A stretch of DNA of 64,000 nucleotides from Burkholderia sp. 4M9327F10 (lineage in GTDB: Bacteria > Pseudomonadota > Gammaproteobacteria > Burkholderiales > Burkholderiaceae): positions 1 to 64,000 of the forward strand of contig NZ_SCNV01000016.1 of assembly GCF_005503145.1 (NCBI RefSeq). The letters run 5' to 3'. The notes under the pieces are model-generated. The model was not told where the DNA came from. It saw only the letters and a list, made by a program, of their open reading frames with translations, and made no database searches. The position numbers and the translations under genes were made by a program. Shown here piece after piece: positions 55,542 through 63,257 of the stretch (position 1 is its first letter; each line of letters opens with the position of its first letter).

Positions 55542-56210
55542 ATGACCACGCTACGCCTCATGGCCGCACTCGGTGCGGCGCTCGCTGTAGCAGCCTGCGC
55601 AAGCCACCCGGATTCGATCGTCGACACGCCGATGCTGCCGCCGCTCGTCAGCCCCCCGCTCAACGTCAATACGCAAGGTGCGATCTATCAGGCCGGCTCC
55701 TCGCTGTTGCTGTACGAAACGCCGCGCGCGCAGCACGTGGGGGACGTGCTTACGATCCGTCTGTCTGAGTCGTATAACGGCAATAGCAGCGCCAATACGA
55801 CAGCGAGCCGCAACAGCGACATCACGGCGACGGCCGCGGATCAATCGACCAGCGCCGCTGCGCGGCTCGCGCGGCTCTTCAATATCGGCTCGGCGGCGAC
55901 GGACTTCAAGGGGCAGGGTGCGATGACCGACACCAACGGCATGACCGGCACGCTGGCCGTGACGGTGATCGGCACGATGCCGACCGGTAATCTGCTGGTG
56001 GCGGGCGAGAAGCTGATTGCGATGAACGGTAATCACGACCGCCTGAGACTGTCCGGGATCGTCAATCCGAAGGACATCGAAGCAGGCAACTATGTGTCGT
56101 CCACCAAGATCGCGAATGCGAAGATCGAGCAGGCCGGCCAGGGGATTGTGAGCGATTCGACTACTGTGGGCTGGCTGCAGCGAATGTTCCTGAGCGTGCT
56201 GACGTTCTAG
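55542..56210 (+). CDS. flgH: FlgH-like L-ring lipoprotein (orphan)
   Basis: A 222-residue protein with a lipobox (VAACASHP) and FlgH features: GAIYQAGSSLLLYETPRAQHVGDVLTIRLSE, and in the C-terminal half GNLLVAGEKLIAMNG, RLSGIVNPKDIEAGNYVSSTKIANAKIE and VGWLQRMFLSVLTF. FlgH forms the outer-membrane L-ring of the flagellum. No other flagellar gene is in the window. GGAGGAA (55529-55535) precedes ATG 55542. It could be a second flagellar copy or a bushing of another envelope machine. Confidence 0.85.
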   Translation: MTTLRLMAALGAALAVAACASHPDSIVDTPMLPPLVSPPLNVNTQGAIYQAGSSLLLYETPRAQHVGDVLTIRLSESYNGNSSANTTASRNSDITATAADQSTSAAARLARLFNIGSAATDFKGQGAMTDTNGMTGTLAVTVIGTMPTGNLLVAGEKLIAMNGNHDRLRLSGIVNPKDIEAGNYVSSTKIANAKIEQAGQGIVSDSTTVGWLQRMFLSVLTF

Positions 56211-56219
56211 TTCCAGGAG

Positions 56220-56245
56220 GGCCGCCGCAAGCGTGGCGGCCTTCG
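56220..56245. terminator. Hairpin between convergent flgH-like gene and regulator gene
   Basis: GGCCGCC (56220-56226) and GGCGGCC (56235-56241) form a perfect 7-bp stem with an eight-base loop, followed by TTCGCTT. It is a weak terminator by T content. Confidence 0.55.
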
Positions 56246-56254
56246 CTTCCAGCG

Positions 56255-56998
56255 TTATGCGTCGGCGAACGGCGCGCAGCGCTCGGCGGCGCCGATTTCC
56301 CCATCGGGGACGAACACGTAGCCGCGTCCCCACACCGTTTGCACGTAGCGCGGCTCGGACGGATCGACTTCGATCAGCCGCCGCAAGCGCCAGATCGATA
56401 CGTCAAGGCTGCGGTTACGGTGCGCCTCGCTGTTGCCATGCAGTTTCTCGAGCAGTTGCGCGCGGGTAAGCACCGTCATGGCGTGCGTGACGAACACCTT
56501 GAGCATCGCAAATTCGCTCGAGCGCAGCGGAATACGCTCGCCGTCGCGGCGCAGTTCGCGTCCTGGGAAGTTCACTTCGAAACGTCCGAAGCGATAGGGT
56601 GCCCGGTTTTCCGGCGCGCCGGGTGCGATCGCGCCGCGCCGGCGCAGCACCGTGCGGATTCGTGCGACCAGTTCGCTCGGTTCGAACGGCTTGCCGAGGT
56701 AGTCGTCCGCGCCGAGCTCGAGACCGATCACCCGGTCGATCACGTCGGCGCGCGCCGTCAGCAGGATCACCGGAATGTCGTCACCGGCCAGACGCAGCGC
56801 GCGCAGCGCACTGATGCCGTCCAGCTCCGGCATCATGATGTCGAGCACGACCAGCGCGGGCCGCTCGCTTTGCAGCTTGCGCTGCAAAGCCATGCCATGC
56901 TCAAGTACGGCTACCGAGTAGCCGCGTCCCTGCAGATATTCGCGCACGAGATCGCGCACGACGGGATCGTCGTCGACGACCAGAATGGATTGGTTCAT
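56255..56998 (-). CDS. OmpR-family response regulator without adjacent kinase
   Basis: A 247-residue regulator with Asp9-11, phospho-acceptor Asp53 (VVLDIMMPELDG), Lys in LGKPFEP and a winged-helix domain (RSSEFAMLKVFVTHA, VQTVWGRGYVFVPDG). It is a close paralogue of the 53192-53932 regulator, sharing VDDDPVVRDL, AGDDIPVI, GADDYL and RNRSLDV/RDRSLDV with IWRLRR. No kinase gene is next to it, so it may use the kinase at 51873-53195. Confidence 0.93.
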   Translation of the reverse strand: MNQSILVVDDDPVVRDLVREYLQGRGYSVAVLEHGMALQRKLQSERPALVVLDIMMPELDGISALRALRLAGDDIPVILLTARADVIDRVIGLELGADDYLGKPFEPSELVARIRTVLRRRGAIAPGAPENRAPYRFGRFEVNFPGRELRRDGERIPLRSSEFAMLKVFVTHAMTVLTRAQLLEKLHGNSEAHRNRSLDVSIWRLRRLIEVDPSEPRYVQTVWGRGYVFVPDGEIGAAERCAPFADA

Positions 56999-57040
56999 TC
57001 AACCAATCTTAAGAGATACGCTGGAGTGCTGATAGCGGGT

Positions 57041-57052
57041 AATGCTTTCGAA
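57041..57052. promoter_or_regulatory. Shared 12-bp motif, copy 1
   Basis: AATGCTTTCGAA occurs here, 43 bases before the start of the regulator gene, and again at 58402-58413 upstream of the 57794-58288 gene. It contains TTCGAA. It may be an operator common to both minus-strand transcripts. Confidence 0.4.
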
Positions 57053-57111
57053 ACCTTTCCGGGGTAACCGCAAGCAAGCGTCTGTGCAAGGTTTGCGGGC
57101 AGCGCGCGACC

Positions 57112-57741
57112 TCAGTTGATCTGCGAGGTCTGAAGAGTGGGCGGGCGCAACTCGGTCCGGTCGACCACCATCTTGTCGATCATGCCGCCCAGCTTGACCG
57201 ATGCATTCGAGAAACGGTCCGTGCCGAGCTGGCCCGTCTGATACCGGGCCGTGACGAGAATGTGGCCTTGTTGAAGCAGTGTCAGATCGATCACCGAAAG
57301 ATATTGTATGGGACTGTCGCTGAACGAACGTCGGCCGTAGTCGACCGCCGCGTTGTAGACGAGGCGGGATTCGCAACTGGCGGGGGCGGTGCCCGGGTTG
57401 TAGACGTCCGAGCGGATGCCGCGCCGGTTGAGGGCGAGTTGCAACGCCGGGACGAAATCGCCAACGGACACCGTCTGGTTCACTTCGATGCATACCGCGC
57501 TGATGGACGCGGGCCGGCCGTTGACGAAGGTCGGCGACGAGTAGTTCGACGCGATGGCATAGCCTGCCTGGATGACCGAGCCGGTGGCGTCGGCCGCCGT
57601 GATCAGCGTCCACGCACAGCCGTTCAATCCGATGCAGAGCGTCGCGGCAGTCGCCCATACGCAGGGCCGCCGTCCCGTCGACCACGACAGGCGTACGGTC
57701 CAGAGGGCAGCCGGAAGTAGCGATGAGCGCAAGCCGGTCAC
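57112..57741 (-). CDS. Lipoprotein of unknown function (Sbal_3080-like)
   Basis: A 209-residue protein starting at GTG 57741 with GAGG upstream. The signal runs to lipobox GLNGC (Cys42), which is unusually far from the start and suggests the true start may be later. The mature part has VCIEVNQTVSVGDFVPALQLALNRRGI and CESRLVYNAAVDYGRRSF, then a strand-rich region. The layout resembles small lipoproteins labelled Sbal_3080; this is from memory. It lies between the two envelope genes and the regulator on the same strand. Confidence 0.65.
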   Translation of the reverse strand: MTGLRSSLLPAALWTVRLSWSTGRRPCVWATAATLCIGLNGCAWTLITAADATGSVIQAGYAIASNYSSPTFVNGRPASISAVCIEVNQTVSVGDFVPALQLALNRRGIRSDVYNPGTAPASCESRLVYNAAVDYGRRSFSDSPIQYLSVIDLTLLQQGHILVTARYQTGQLGTDRFSNASVKLGGMIDKMVVDRTELRPPTLQTSQIN

Positions 57742-57793
57742 GATGCTATACCTCGGCGTGTCGGGTTGGGGGTGGGGCGCAGGACGGACAGGC

Positions 57794-58288
57794 TTAGCGA
57801 GCGACGCGCAGGCGTAGCTCGCTCGCCCCCTGCACGCTGGCCGTGACGTTGAGGCGGCGCTCGCCGGCGGTCACGACGAAATGCTGGCGCGTCGGCGTGT
57901 TGAGGTCATGCACCACATTCGGAAAGCAGGCGGCGATGTCCGCGCCGAGCTCTTCGAGCGGGTCCGTGACCACGCCATCGGCTTGCCAGTGCGCGCGCCA
58001 ATGGCAGTCGTAACTGTGGCTGCTGGCGCGGCAGTCGTCGGCGCTGGCGAGGCCGGGCAACTGCGCGGCCGGTTGGTCACGCAACTGCTTGAAATCGCTG
58101 GCCTCGACGATGTGCTTGAGTGCGGGGCAGACGTCGGCAGGCTCGGCGGGCGGCGTCATCTGCGCGGCCTCGGCGGCGAGCGACAGCAGCAGGGCGGCCA
58201 CACCGGCAGCGGCGGGGCGCACGGAGTGGGAACGGCTCATCCGCGTGAGTCGTTGGGTCAAAAGACGGAAACGGCGAACGAATGACAT
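57794..58288 (-). CDS. Small exported protein of unknown function
   Basis: A 164-residue protein. An internal Met at 58240 would give a cleaner signal peptide (MSRSHSVRPAAAGVAALLLSLAAEAA), so the start is uncertain. The mature protein has four cysteines spaced like two disulfides (VCPALK, DDCRAS, YDCHWRAHW, ACFPNV) and an acidic C-terminal domain. No family recognised. It heads a minus-strand group with the lipoprotein and orphan regulator. Confidence 0.65.
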   Translation of the reverse strand: MSFVRRFRLLTQRLTRMSRSHSVRPAAAGVAALLLSLAAEAAQMTPPAEPADVCPALKHIVEASDFKQLRDQPAAQLPGLASADDCRASSHSYDCHWRAHWQADGVVTDPLEELGADIAACFPNVVHDLNTPTRQHFVVTAGERRLNVTASVQGASELRLRVAR

Positions 58289-58313
58289 GGCGAAAAGTCC
58301 GGTAACGGTGAGT

Positions 58314-58346
58314 GTCGTGCGGGCCGCGGGTGTTGGCCCGCACGAC
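58314..58346. promoter_or_regulatory. Perfect 12-bp hairpin upstream of the 57794-58288 gene
   Basis: GTCGTGCGGGCC (58314-58325) pairs perfectly with GGCCCGCACGAC (58335-58346), loop nine bases. No T-run follows on either strand, so it is not a standard terminator. It lies in the 5' untranslated region of the minus-strand gene. Confidence 0.55.
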
Positions 58347-58401
58347 TATCGTCGCCGCTGCAGGGTACTTTCAAAGCACGGAACAACCTGAACGGTTCGC
58401 A

Positions 58402-58413
58402 AATGCTTTCGAA
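58402..58413. promoter_or_regulatory. Shared 12-bp motif, copy 2
   Basis: Second copy of AATGCTTTCGAA, 114 bases upstream of the start at 58288. See copy at 57041-57052. Confidence 0.4.
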
Positions 58414-58561
58414 CTGTTGTCGGGTATTTCAGGATGTTGCACGGGGCTGGCGGGAGGGGTTTGACTTGCCTTTGCCCTGAACCCGATTTGCGCTGGCTTT
58501 ACTGTGGATCTGTGGCGGCGATTGCTTTGGACTGCCGCACATCCGCGCAGGGCTGTGCCGG

Positions 58562-59335
58562 TCAGCCTAGCGTGAGTCCGCCGTCGACGTGGATCACCTG
58601 GCCGGTGATGTGACGTGCTTCGTCCGAGAGCAGGAAAGCGATCAGCGCGGCGATGTCGGCTGGCTCGGCTACGTGGCCAAGCGGCGTGGCAGCGGCTGCG
58701 TGGGTCCAGACGGCGGCGTTGTCGGCGCTGGGGCCGCGGTCCTTGCGCGTGTAACCTGGCGCGACGCAGTTGACGGTGACCCCGTGCGGCGCCAGTTCGG
58801 CCGCGGCGGTTCTGGCGAGCGATTCGACGGCGGCTTTGGCGGCGGCCGTCGCGGCAAACGGGGCGTCCGCGCGATATCGGTGAGCGACGAACGAACTGAT
58901 GGCGACGATGCGGCCGCGCTGCGAGGTTTCAAGGGCGGCTGCAGCGCGTTTGACGAGCGCGGCGAAGGCACCCGGCATGGCGGCGAAGGCTTCGCTGAAT
59001 GTATCGGCGTCGAGGGTGCCGAGTGTCTGGCGCTGGGCATGGCCCGCGTTGGCGACCAGTTGATCGAGTGCGCCGAAGTGCGCGAGCGTCGTGTGGACGA
59101 TGTGTTCGGCGGCGCCGCGCTCGGCCAGATCGCCGTAGACGGTGGCGCAGTCGGCGCCCTGTGCGGCGCACTCGCCGGCGACCGCGGCGAGGCGCTCACG
59201 CGATGCGGCATCGGCGCCGCGCGCGTGCAGCATCAAGGCTGTGCGAGGCGCGGCAAGACGCCGGGCCAGCGCAGCACCGATGCCGGAACCGGCACCGGTG
59301 ATCAACACCACGCGGTCGAATGACGGATGGCTCAT
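58562..59335 (-). CDS. Short-chain dehydrogenase/reductase with Thr at the catalytic Tyr position
   Basis: A 257-residue SDR. The NAD(P)-binding TGAGSGIG, NAG and Ser (ISS) motifs are present. The YxxxK catalytic pair reads T-A-A-A-K: codon ACG gives Thr, with the lysine kept. The C-terminus ends in HVDGGLTLG. It overlaps the ABC transporter gene by four bases (ATGA) and must be translated with it. Enzymatic activity is questionable. Confidence 0.85.
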   Translation of the reverse strand: MSHPSFDRVVLITGAGSGIGAALARRLAAPRTALMLHARGADAASRERLAAVAGECAAQGADCATVYGDLAERGAAEHIVHTTLAHFGALDQLVANAGHAQRQTLGTLDADTFSEAFAAMPGAFAALVKRAAAALETSQRGRIVAISSFVAHRYRADAPFAATAAAKAAVESLARTAAAELAPHGVTVNCVAPGYTRKDRGPSADNAAVWTHAAAATPLGHVAEPADIAALIAFLLSDEARHITGQVIHVDGGLTLG

Positions 59336-61083
59336 GCGGCGATCGCTTCACCCGCGCGCTCGACGTCGAGCGTTTCTTCGTGGAACGCCGCGAGCGATTC
59401 GCGATGCGCGACGCTGACGATCGCGGCCTTGGGCAGGCGCTCGGTGAAGAGGTGGTAGAGCCGCGCTTCGTTCGCGGAATCGAGCGCGCTGGTTGCTTCG
59501 TCGAGGAACAGGTAATCGGGCTTGTGCAGCAACACGCGGGCAGCGGCGAGGCGCTGCTGTTCGCCCGGCGACATGATGCGGGCCCAGTGGCCTGTCTCCT
59601 CGAGGCGGTCCACGTAGCCTTCGAGGCGGCAGGTGTCCAGCGCTTCCCGGCACTCGTCGTCGGTGTAGGTGTCCGCGGAGGACGGGTAGGTGAGCGCTGC
59701 TTTCAGCGTGCCGATCGGCATGTAGCTCTGCTGCGGGATGAACATCATGCGCGCATTGACCGGCGCATCGATCGAGCCGTCGCCGAACGGCCACAGTCCG
59801 GCGAGGGCGCGCATCAGCGTGCTCTTGCCCGAGCCGGAAGGGCCGCGCACGAGCCAGCGTGAGCCGGGGCTGATCGTGATATTGCGGATCTGTGAGAGGG
59901 CGGTGCCGTTCGGCAGGGCGAGCGAGAGGCCATCCGTAGTGAGCTTGTCCTCGTCGACGAAGTGCAGGTTGATGCCGCCGTGCGCGGTGGCCGGCGAGAT
60001 GGATTCGCGCAGATGCGACGCATGCATGACGCGCTTGAATTCGCGCAGACGATTGACGGTCGCACGCCAGTCGACGAGGCTGCCGTAACTGTTGATGAAC
60101 CACGAAAATGAATCGCTGACGGTGCCGAACGCGTTCTGGATCTGCATCAGCACGCCGAACGTGAAGGCGCCGGCAAAGTAGCGCGGCGACGCCACGACAA
60201 TCGGAAAGATAATCGCAATCTGGCCGTAGAAGCTCAACACGAAGCTCAGGCGCTTGGTGTACTTCATGACGCGCCACCAGTTATCGCGAATGCGCTGGAA
60301 GACATTCCTCGCGCTGGCGCGTTCAGTCTCTTCGCCATCGTAGAACGCGATCTGCTCGGCGTTTTCGCGCACGCGGATCAGGCCGAAGCGGAAATCTGCC
60401 TCAACCTTCTGCTGCTGGTAGGTAATCGAAACCAGTGGGTGGCCGAGCTTGTAGATCATGTATGAGCCGCCGAGCGCGTAGAGCGCCGCGACCCACACCA
60501 TGTAGCCCGGAATGACGACCGGAATGCCGCCGAGCGTCACGCTCAGTGCCCCGGCGAGACCCCAAAGAATGGTGGTGAACGAAATCAGGGTGACGACGGT
60601 GGACAACAGATCAAGCGACAGCGACAGCGTGCTGGTCGCAAACGACTGAAGGTCGTCGCTAATACGCTGGTCGGGGTTGTCGGCGAGCCGGTCGCGTTCG
60701 ATCCGGTAGAAGGCCCCGTCGCCGAGCCACTCTTCGAGGTAGCGGTTCGTGAGCCACTGGCGCCAGCGGAAGCCGAGCATCTGTCGCAGATAACGGCCGT
60801 ACACGAACAGGATGATCATCGCGAACACGATCACCGTGAAAACGATCATCAGGTGCGGGAAGTCGTGAGTGTCCTTGGCTTGCAGGGCGTTGTAGAACTC
60901 GCCATTCCAGGTGTTGAACTTCACACTCAGCCAGACGTTCGCGAGGTTGATCGCAACGATGGTGACGAGCAGCCCCCAGGCGATCTTCCACTCTTCAGAG
61001 ACCCAGTAGGGCTTGATCAGACTCCACGCGGAGACCTTGTTGTCGGGCTCCGGCGCGCCGGTGGCAGAGGTATTCGGTGTCAT
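59332..61083 (-). CDS. SbmA/BacA-like ABC transporter (membrane plus ATPase domains)
   Basis: A 583-residue half-transporter. The N-terminal ABC_membrane_2 part (six helices; WNGEFYNALQAKD, YRIERDRLADNPDQRISDDL) resembles SbmA/BacA, which import peptides and vitamins. The ATPase has Walker A (GPSGSGKST), signature-like SPGEQQR and Walker B (YLFLDEATSALD). The family YddA/vitamin B12 transporters has this fusion. Start at 61083 is chosen with AGGA five bases away. Substrate unknown. Confidence 0.88.
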   Translation of the reverse strand: MTPNTSATGAPEPDNKVSAWSLIKPYWVSEEWKIAWGLLVTIVAINLANVWLSVKFNTWNGEFYNALQAKDTHDFPHLMIVFTVIVFAMIILFVYGRYLRQMLGFRWRQWLTNRYLEEWLGDGAFYRIERDRLADNPDQRISDDLQSFATSTLSLSLDLLSTVVTLISFTTILWGLAGALSVTLGGIPVVIPGYMVWVAALYALGGSYMIYKLGHPLVSITYQQQKVEADFRFGLIRVRENAEQIAFYDGEETERASARNVFQRIRDNWWRVMKYTKRLSFVLSFYGQIAIIFPIVVASPRYFAGAFTFGVLMQIQNAFGTVSDSFSWFINSYGSLVDWRATVNRLREFKRVMHASHLRESISPATAHGGINLHFVDEDKLTTDGLSLALPNGTALSQIRNITISPGSRWLVRGPSGSGKSTLMRALAGLWPFGDGSIDAPVNARMMFIPQQSYMPIGTLKAALTYPSSADTYTDDECREALDTCRLEGYVDRLEETGHWARIMSPGEQQRLAAARVLLHKPDYLFLDEATSALDSANEARLYHLFTERLPKAAIVSVAHRESLAAFHEETLDVERAGEAIAA

Positions 61084-61410
61084 GAGCATCCTGATGAAGG
61101 GCTGGCCCGAATGGACCAGCCCGCAATGAGCCGCAGCCCACAATGGGCCAGCCCACAGTGGGTTGGCCCACGGCGGTATTACGAGTGTTGCCCGGGCGAC
61201 AAGCCCGTCAAGCGACCAACCGATTCTGGCGCGAGTGCCTTAAGTGAAAATTAATCACGGGTGACGCGAGGAATCGCGCCGCCGGCGCAGGCACCCGCAG
61301 GTACCCTGTTTCTCAACAGTCTTCCGGCTTTCTGTATTGTGCCAGCCCGCTCCTTACGACCACATTTCATCTCATCCGTGTAGTGTTCCCCAAGCGCCCG
61401 TCCCCCCGGT
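61084..61410. other. Region between the ABC transporter and thiamin leader: repeated hairpins
   Basis: Three copies of a 12-base unit CAGCCCRCARTG occur at 61117-61128, 61134-61145 and 61149-61160. Bases 61144-61155 pair with 61159-61170 in a 12-bp stem (one G-U), and GGGCTGG (61099-61105) with CCAGCCC (61116-61122). These lie in the leader of the ABC gene on the minus strand. The rest shows nothing I can name. Confidence 0.5.
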
Positions 61411-61440
61411 TTGCGGCCGTGGCGCCTTTTATGGTCTAAT
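61411..61440 (+). promoter_or_regulatory. Promoter of the thiamin operon
   Basis: The -35 TTGCGG (61411-61416) and -10 TCTAAT (61435-61440), 18-base spacing, place the start just before the TPP aptamer. Confidence 0.6.
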
Positions 61441-61450
61441 GACCTTCGAC

Positions 61451-61545
61451 GAAACAGGGGTGCTTTGCGTGCGGGCCGTACGCCGCGGTGAGGCTGAGAG
61501 AGACCCTTTGCACCCGATCCGGGTAATACCGGCGCGGGAAGTTTC
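61451..61545 (+). promoter_or_regulatory. TPP riboswitch (THI element)
   Basis: All conserved parts are present: P1 (GAAAC 61451-61455 with GTTTC 61541-61545), GGGGTGC, CTGAGAGAGACCC and the GATCCGGGTAATACCGGCG segment. It senses thiamin pyrophosphate and represses thiO onward. An intrinsic-terminator-like stem follows (61585-61607). Confidence 0.96.
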
Positions 61546-61584
61546 CGGAAGTTAAGCCATTCTTCCATTCCCCCGCCGGGCAGC

Positions 61585-61607
61585 GGGCGTCAGTAGACGC
61601 GCCTTTT
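61585..61607 (+). terminator. Likely expression platform terminator of the TPP riboswitch
   Basis: GGGCGTC (61585-61591) pairs with GACGC-CC (61596-61603, one bulge) across AGTA, followed by TTTT (61604-61607). A short stem and short T-run mean modest strength. Confidence 0.45.
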
Positions 61608-61676
61608 GTCCGGCCGGCCTCACCCGCCGGTTTCGTCCTTGGGTACGTGCGCCTGTTGCCGTACGGAAAGGATACG

Positions 61677-61769
61677 ATGACCGCTCATTCTTCAGTTGAT
61701 TGTTTCGTTCGAGTCGTTTGTTTTGCGACGCTTGATGCGCTTTTGCGCGCGCTGGCGGAGCCGCGATGA
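61677..61769 (+). CDS. Possible 30-codon leader ORF upstream of thiO
   Basis: ATG 61677 has a very good ribosome binding site (AAAGGA, 61667-61672) and encodes 30 residues (MTAHSSVDCFVRVV...) ending in TGA that overlaps the thiO ATG (ATGA). Its codons are richer in T than those of thiO. It may be a leader that couples translation into thiO. The peptide itself is not recognised. Confidence 0.4.
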   Translation: MTAHSSVDCFVRVVCFATLDALLRALAEPR

Positions 61770-62920
61770 ACGTGCTCGCTCACACCCAGCCCGATTTCGC
61801 CGTGATCGGCGGGGGGCTGTGCGGCCGGCTGGTCGCGTGGCGGCTGGCCGGTGCAGGACACCGCGTTGCGTTGTACGAACGCGGCGATGCCGCCGGTTCG
61901 CAAGCCGCGGCATGGGTGGCCGCAGCGATGCTCGCGCCGCTCGCCGAAGCGGCGAGCGCCGAGGTGCTGATCACGCGCCTTGGCGCGACGTCGCTCGATA
62001 CGTGGCCGCAAGTGCTGGCCGAATTGCCTGAACCGGTGTTCTTTCAGCGCAACGGCACGCTGGTCGTCTGGCATCACGCTGACCGCACAGAGGCGCCACT
62101 GTTCGAACGCCGGGTGCGCTCGAACGCGCCGGCCGATCTGCTGGAAGGCGGCTTCGTCGCGTTGTCGGGCGCCCAGCTCGGCACTGCCGAGCCCGCGCTC
62201 GCCGGCCGCTTCACGCAAGGCTGGCTGCTGCCGCATGAAGGACAACTGGACAATCGCCAGGTCCTCAGCGCGCTGGCGGCGGGCCTCGCCGAGCGCCGGG
62301 TGGAAACGCACTGGAACACCCCGGTGGACGACCACGCCATGCCTCGCGCGCGCGTGACGATCGATTGCCGCGGCCTCGGCGCGAAAGCAGTTTTGCCCAC
62401 CTTGCGCGGCATTCGCGGCGAAGTCGCCCGCGTCCACGCTCCAGGTATCCGGCTCACGCGCCCGGTGCGCCTGCTGCATCCGCGCTATCCGCTGTATATC
62501 GCGCCGAAGCAGGACGATCTTTACGTGATCGGCGCTACCGAAGTGGAGGGGGAGGACATGTCGCCCGTCAGCGTGCGTTCCGCGCTGGAGTTGCTGAGCG
62601 CGGCGTTCTCGGTCCATCCGGGCTTCGGCGAGGCGCGCATACTCGAACTGAACTCGCAGTGCCGCCCGACCTTGCCGGACCACCGACCGGCACTCGTGTG
62701 GGATGGCGCGCAGACCTTGCGCGTGAACGGCCTGTACCGGCACGGCTACATGATCGTGCCCGAAGTCGCGGACGAAGCTGTGCGCTTCGCCGCTGCGCTG
62801 CTCGATGGACGCATCGGCGATGCCGACGCCTTCGCCCACTGGCGGCGCGATGCCCGCTGGAGCGAGCTGTTTCAGCTTGCCCGGCTCGACCCACAGAATT
62901 GCTCGCAGGAGCCGGCATGA
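61766..62920 (+). CDS. thiO: Glycine oxidase ThiO
   Basis: A 384-residue FAD enzyme that oxidises glycine to the dehydroglycine used for the thiazole ring. FAD motif is IGGGLCGRLVAWRLA; the C-terminal part has NGLYRHGYMIVPEVADEAV. The start ATG 61766 overlaps the stop of the small leader ORF. It is followed by thiS and thiG in one operon under the TPP riboswitch. Confidence 0.93.
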   Translation: MNVLAHTQPDFAVIGGGLCGRLVAWRLAGAGHRVALYERGDAAGSQAAAWVAAAMLAPLAEAASAEVLITRLGATSLDTWPQVLAELPEPVFFQRNGTLVVWHHADRTEAPLFERRVRSNAPADLLEGGFVALSGAQLGTAEPALAGRFTQGWLLPHEGQLDNRQVLSALAAGLAERRVETHWNTPVDDHAMPRARVTIDCRGLGAKAVLPTLRGIRGEVARVHAPGIRLTRPVRLLHPRYPLYIAPKQDDLYVIGATEVEGEDMSPVSVRSALELLSAAFSVHPGFGEARILELNSQCRPTLPDHRPALVWDGAQTLRVNGLYRHGYMIVPEVADEAVRFAAALLDGRIGDADAFAHWRRDARWSELFQLARLDPQNCSQEPA

Positions 62921-63004
62921 GCGTTGCGGCCCGTGTCGCTGTCGCCGCCGTGGCGAGCGACAGGCCCATTGATCAGGCCGTCGATTGAACCGTATCTGAA
63001 CACC

Positions 63005-63202
63005 ATGGACATTCATATCAATCAGAAGCCGTTGTCGCTCCCCGAGGGCGCGACCGTTGCCGATGCGCTCGCTGCCTTCGGCGCGCGTCCGCCATTCGCG
63101 GTTGCGCTGAACGGCGACTTTGTGGCCCGTGCCCAGCACGCGGCGCGCGCGCTGCAGGCGGGCGACAAGCTGGACGTCGTGCAACCGGTCGCCGGCGGCT
63201 AA
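63005..63202 (+). CDS. thiS: Sulfur carrier protein ThiS
   Basis: A 65-residue ubiquitin-like protein ending in the required Gly-Gly (VQPVAGG), which is adenylated and thiocarboxylated to donate sulfur to the thiazole. ATG 63005 gives the family start MDIHINQKPLSL. There is no clear ribosome binding site; a 23-codon ORF (62917-62988) overlapping the thiO stop ends 16 bases before it and may deliver ribosomes. Confidence 0.93.
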   Translation: MDIHINQKPLSLPEGATVADALAAFGARPPFAVALNGDFVARAQHAARALQAGDKLDVVQPVAGG

Positions 63203-63257
63203 ACAGGCGTCGCCTGCGGCTGAGCGGCCGCACATCGCCAGAGACAAGGATTTACAC

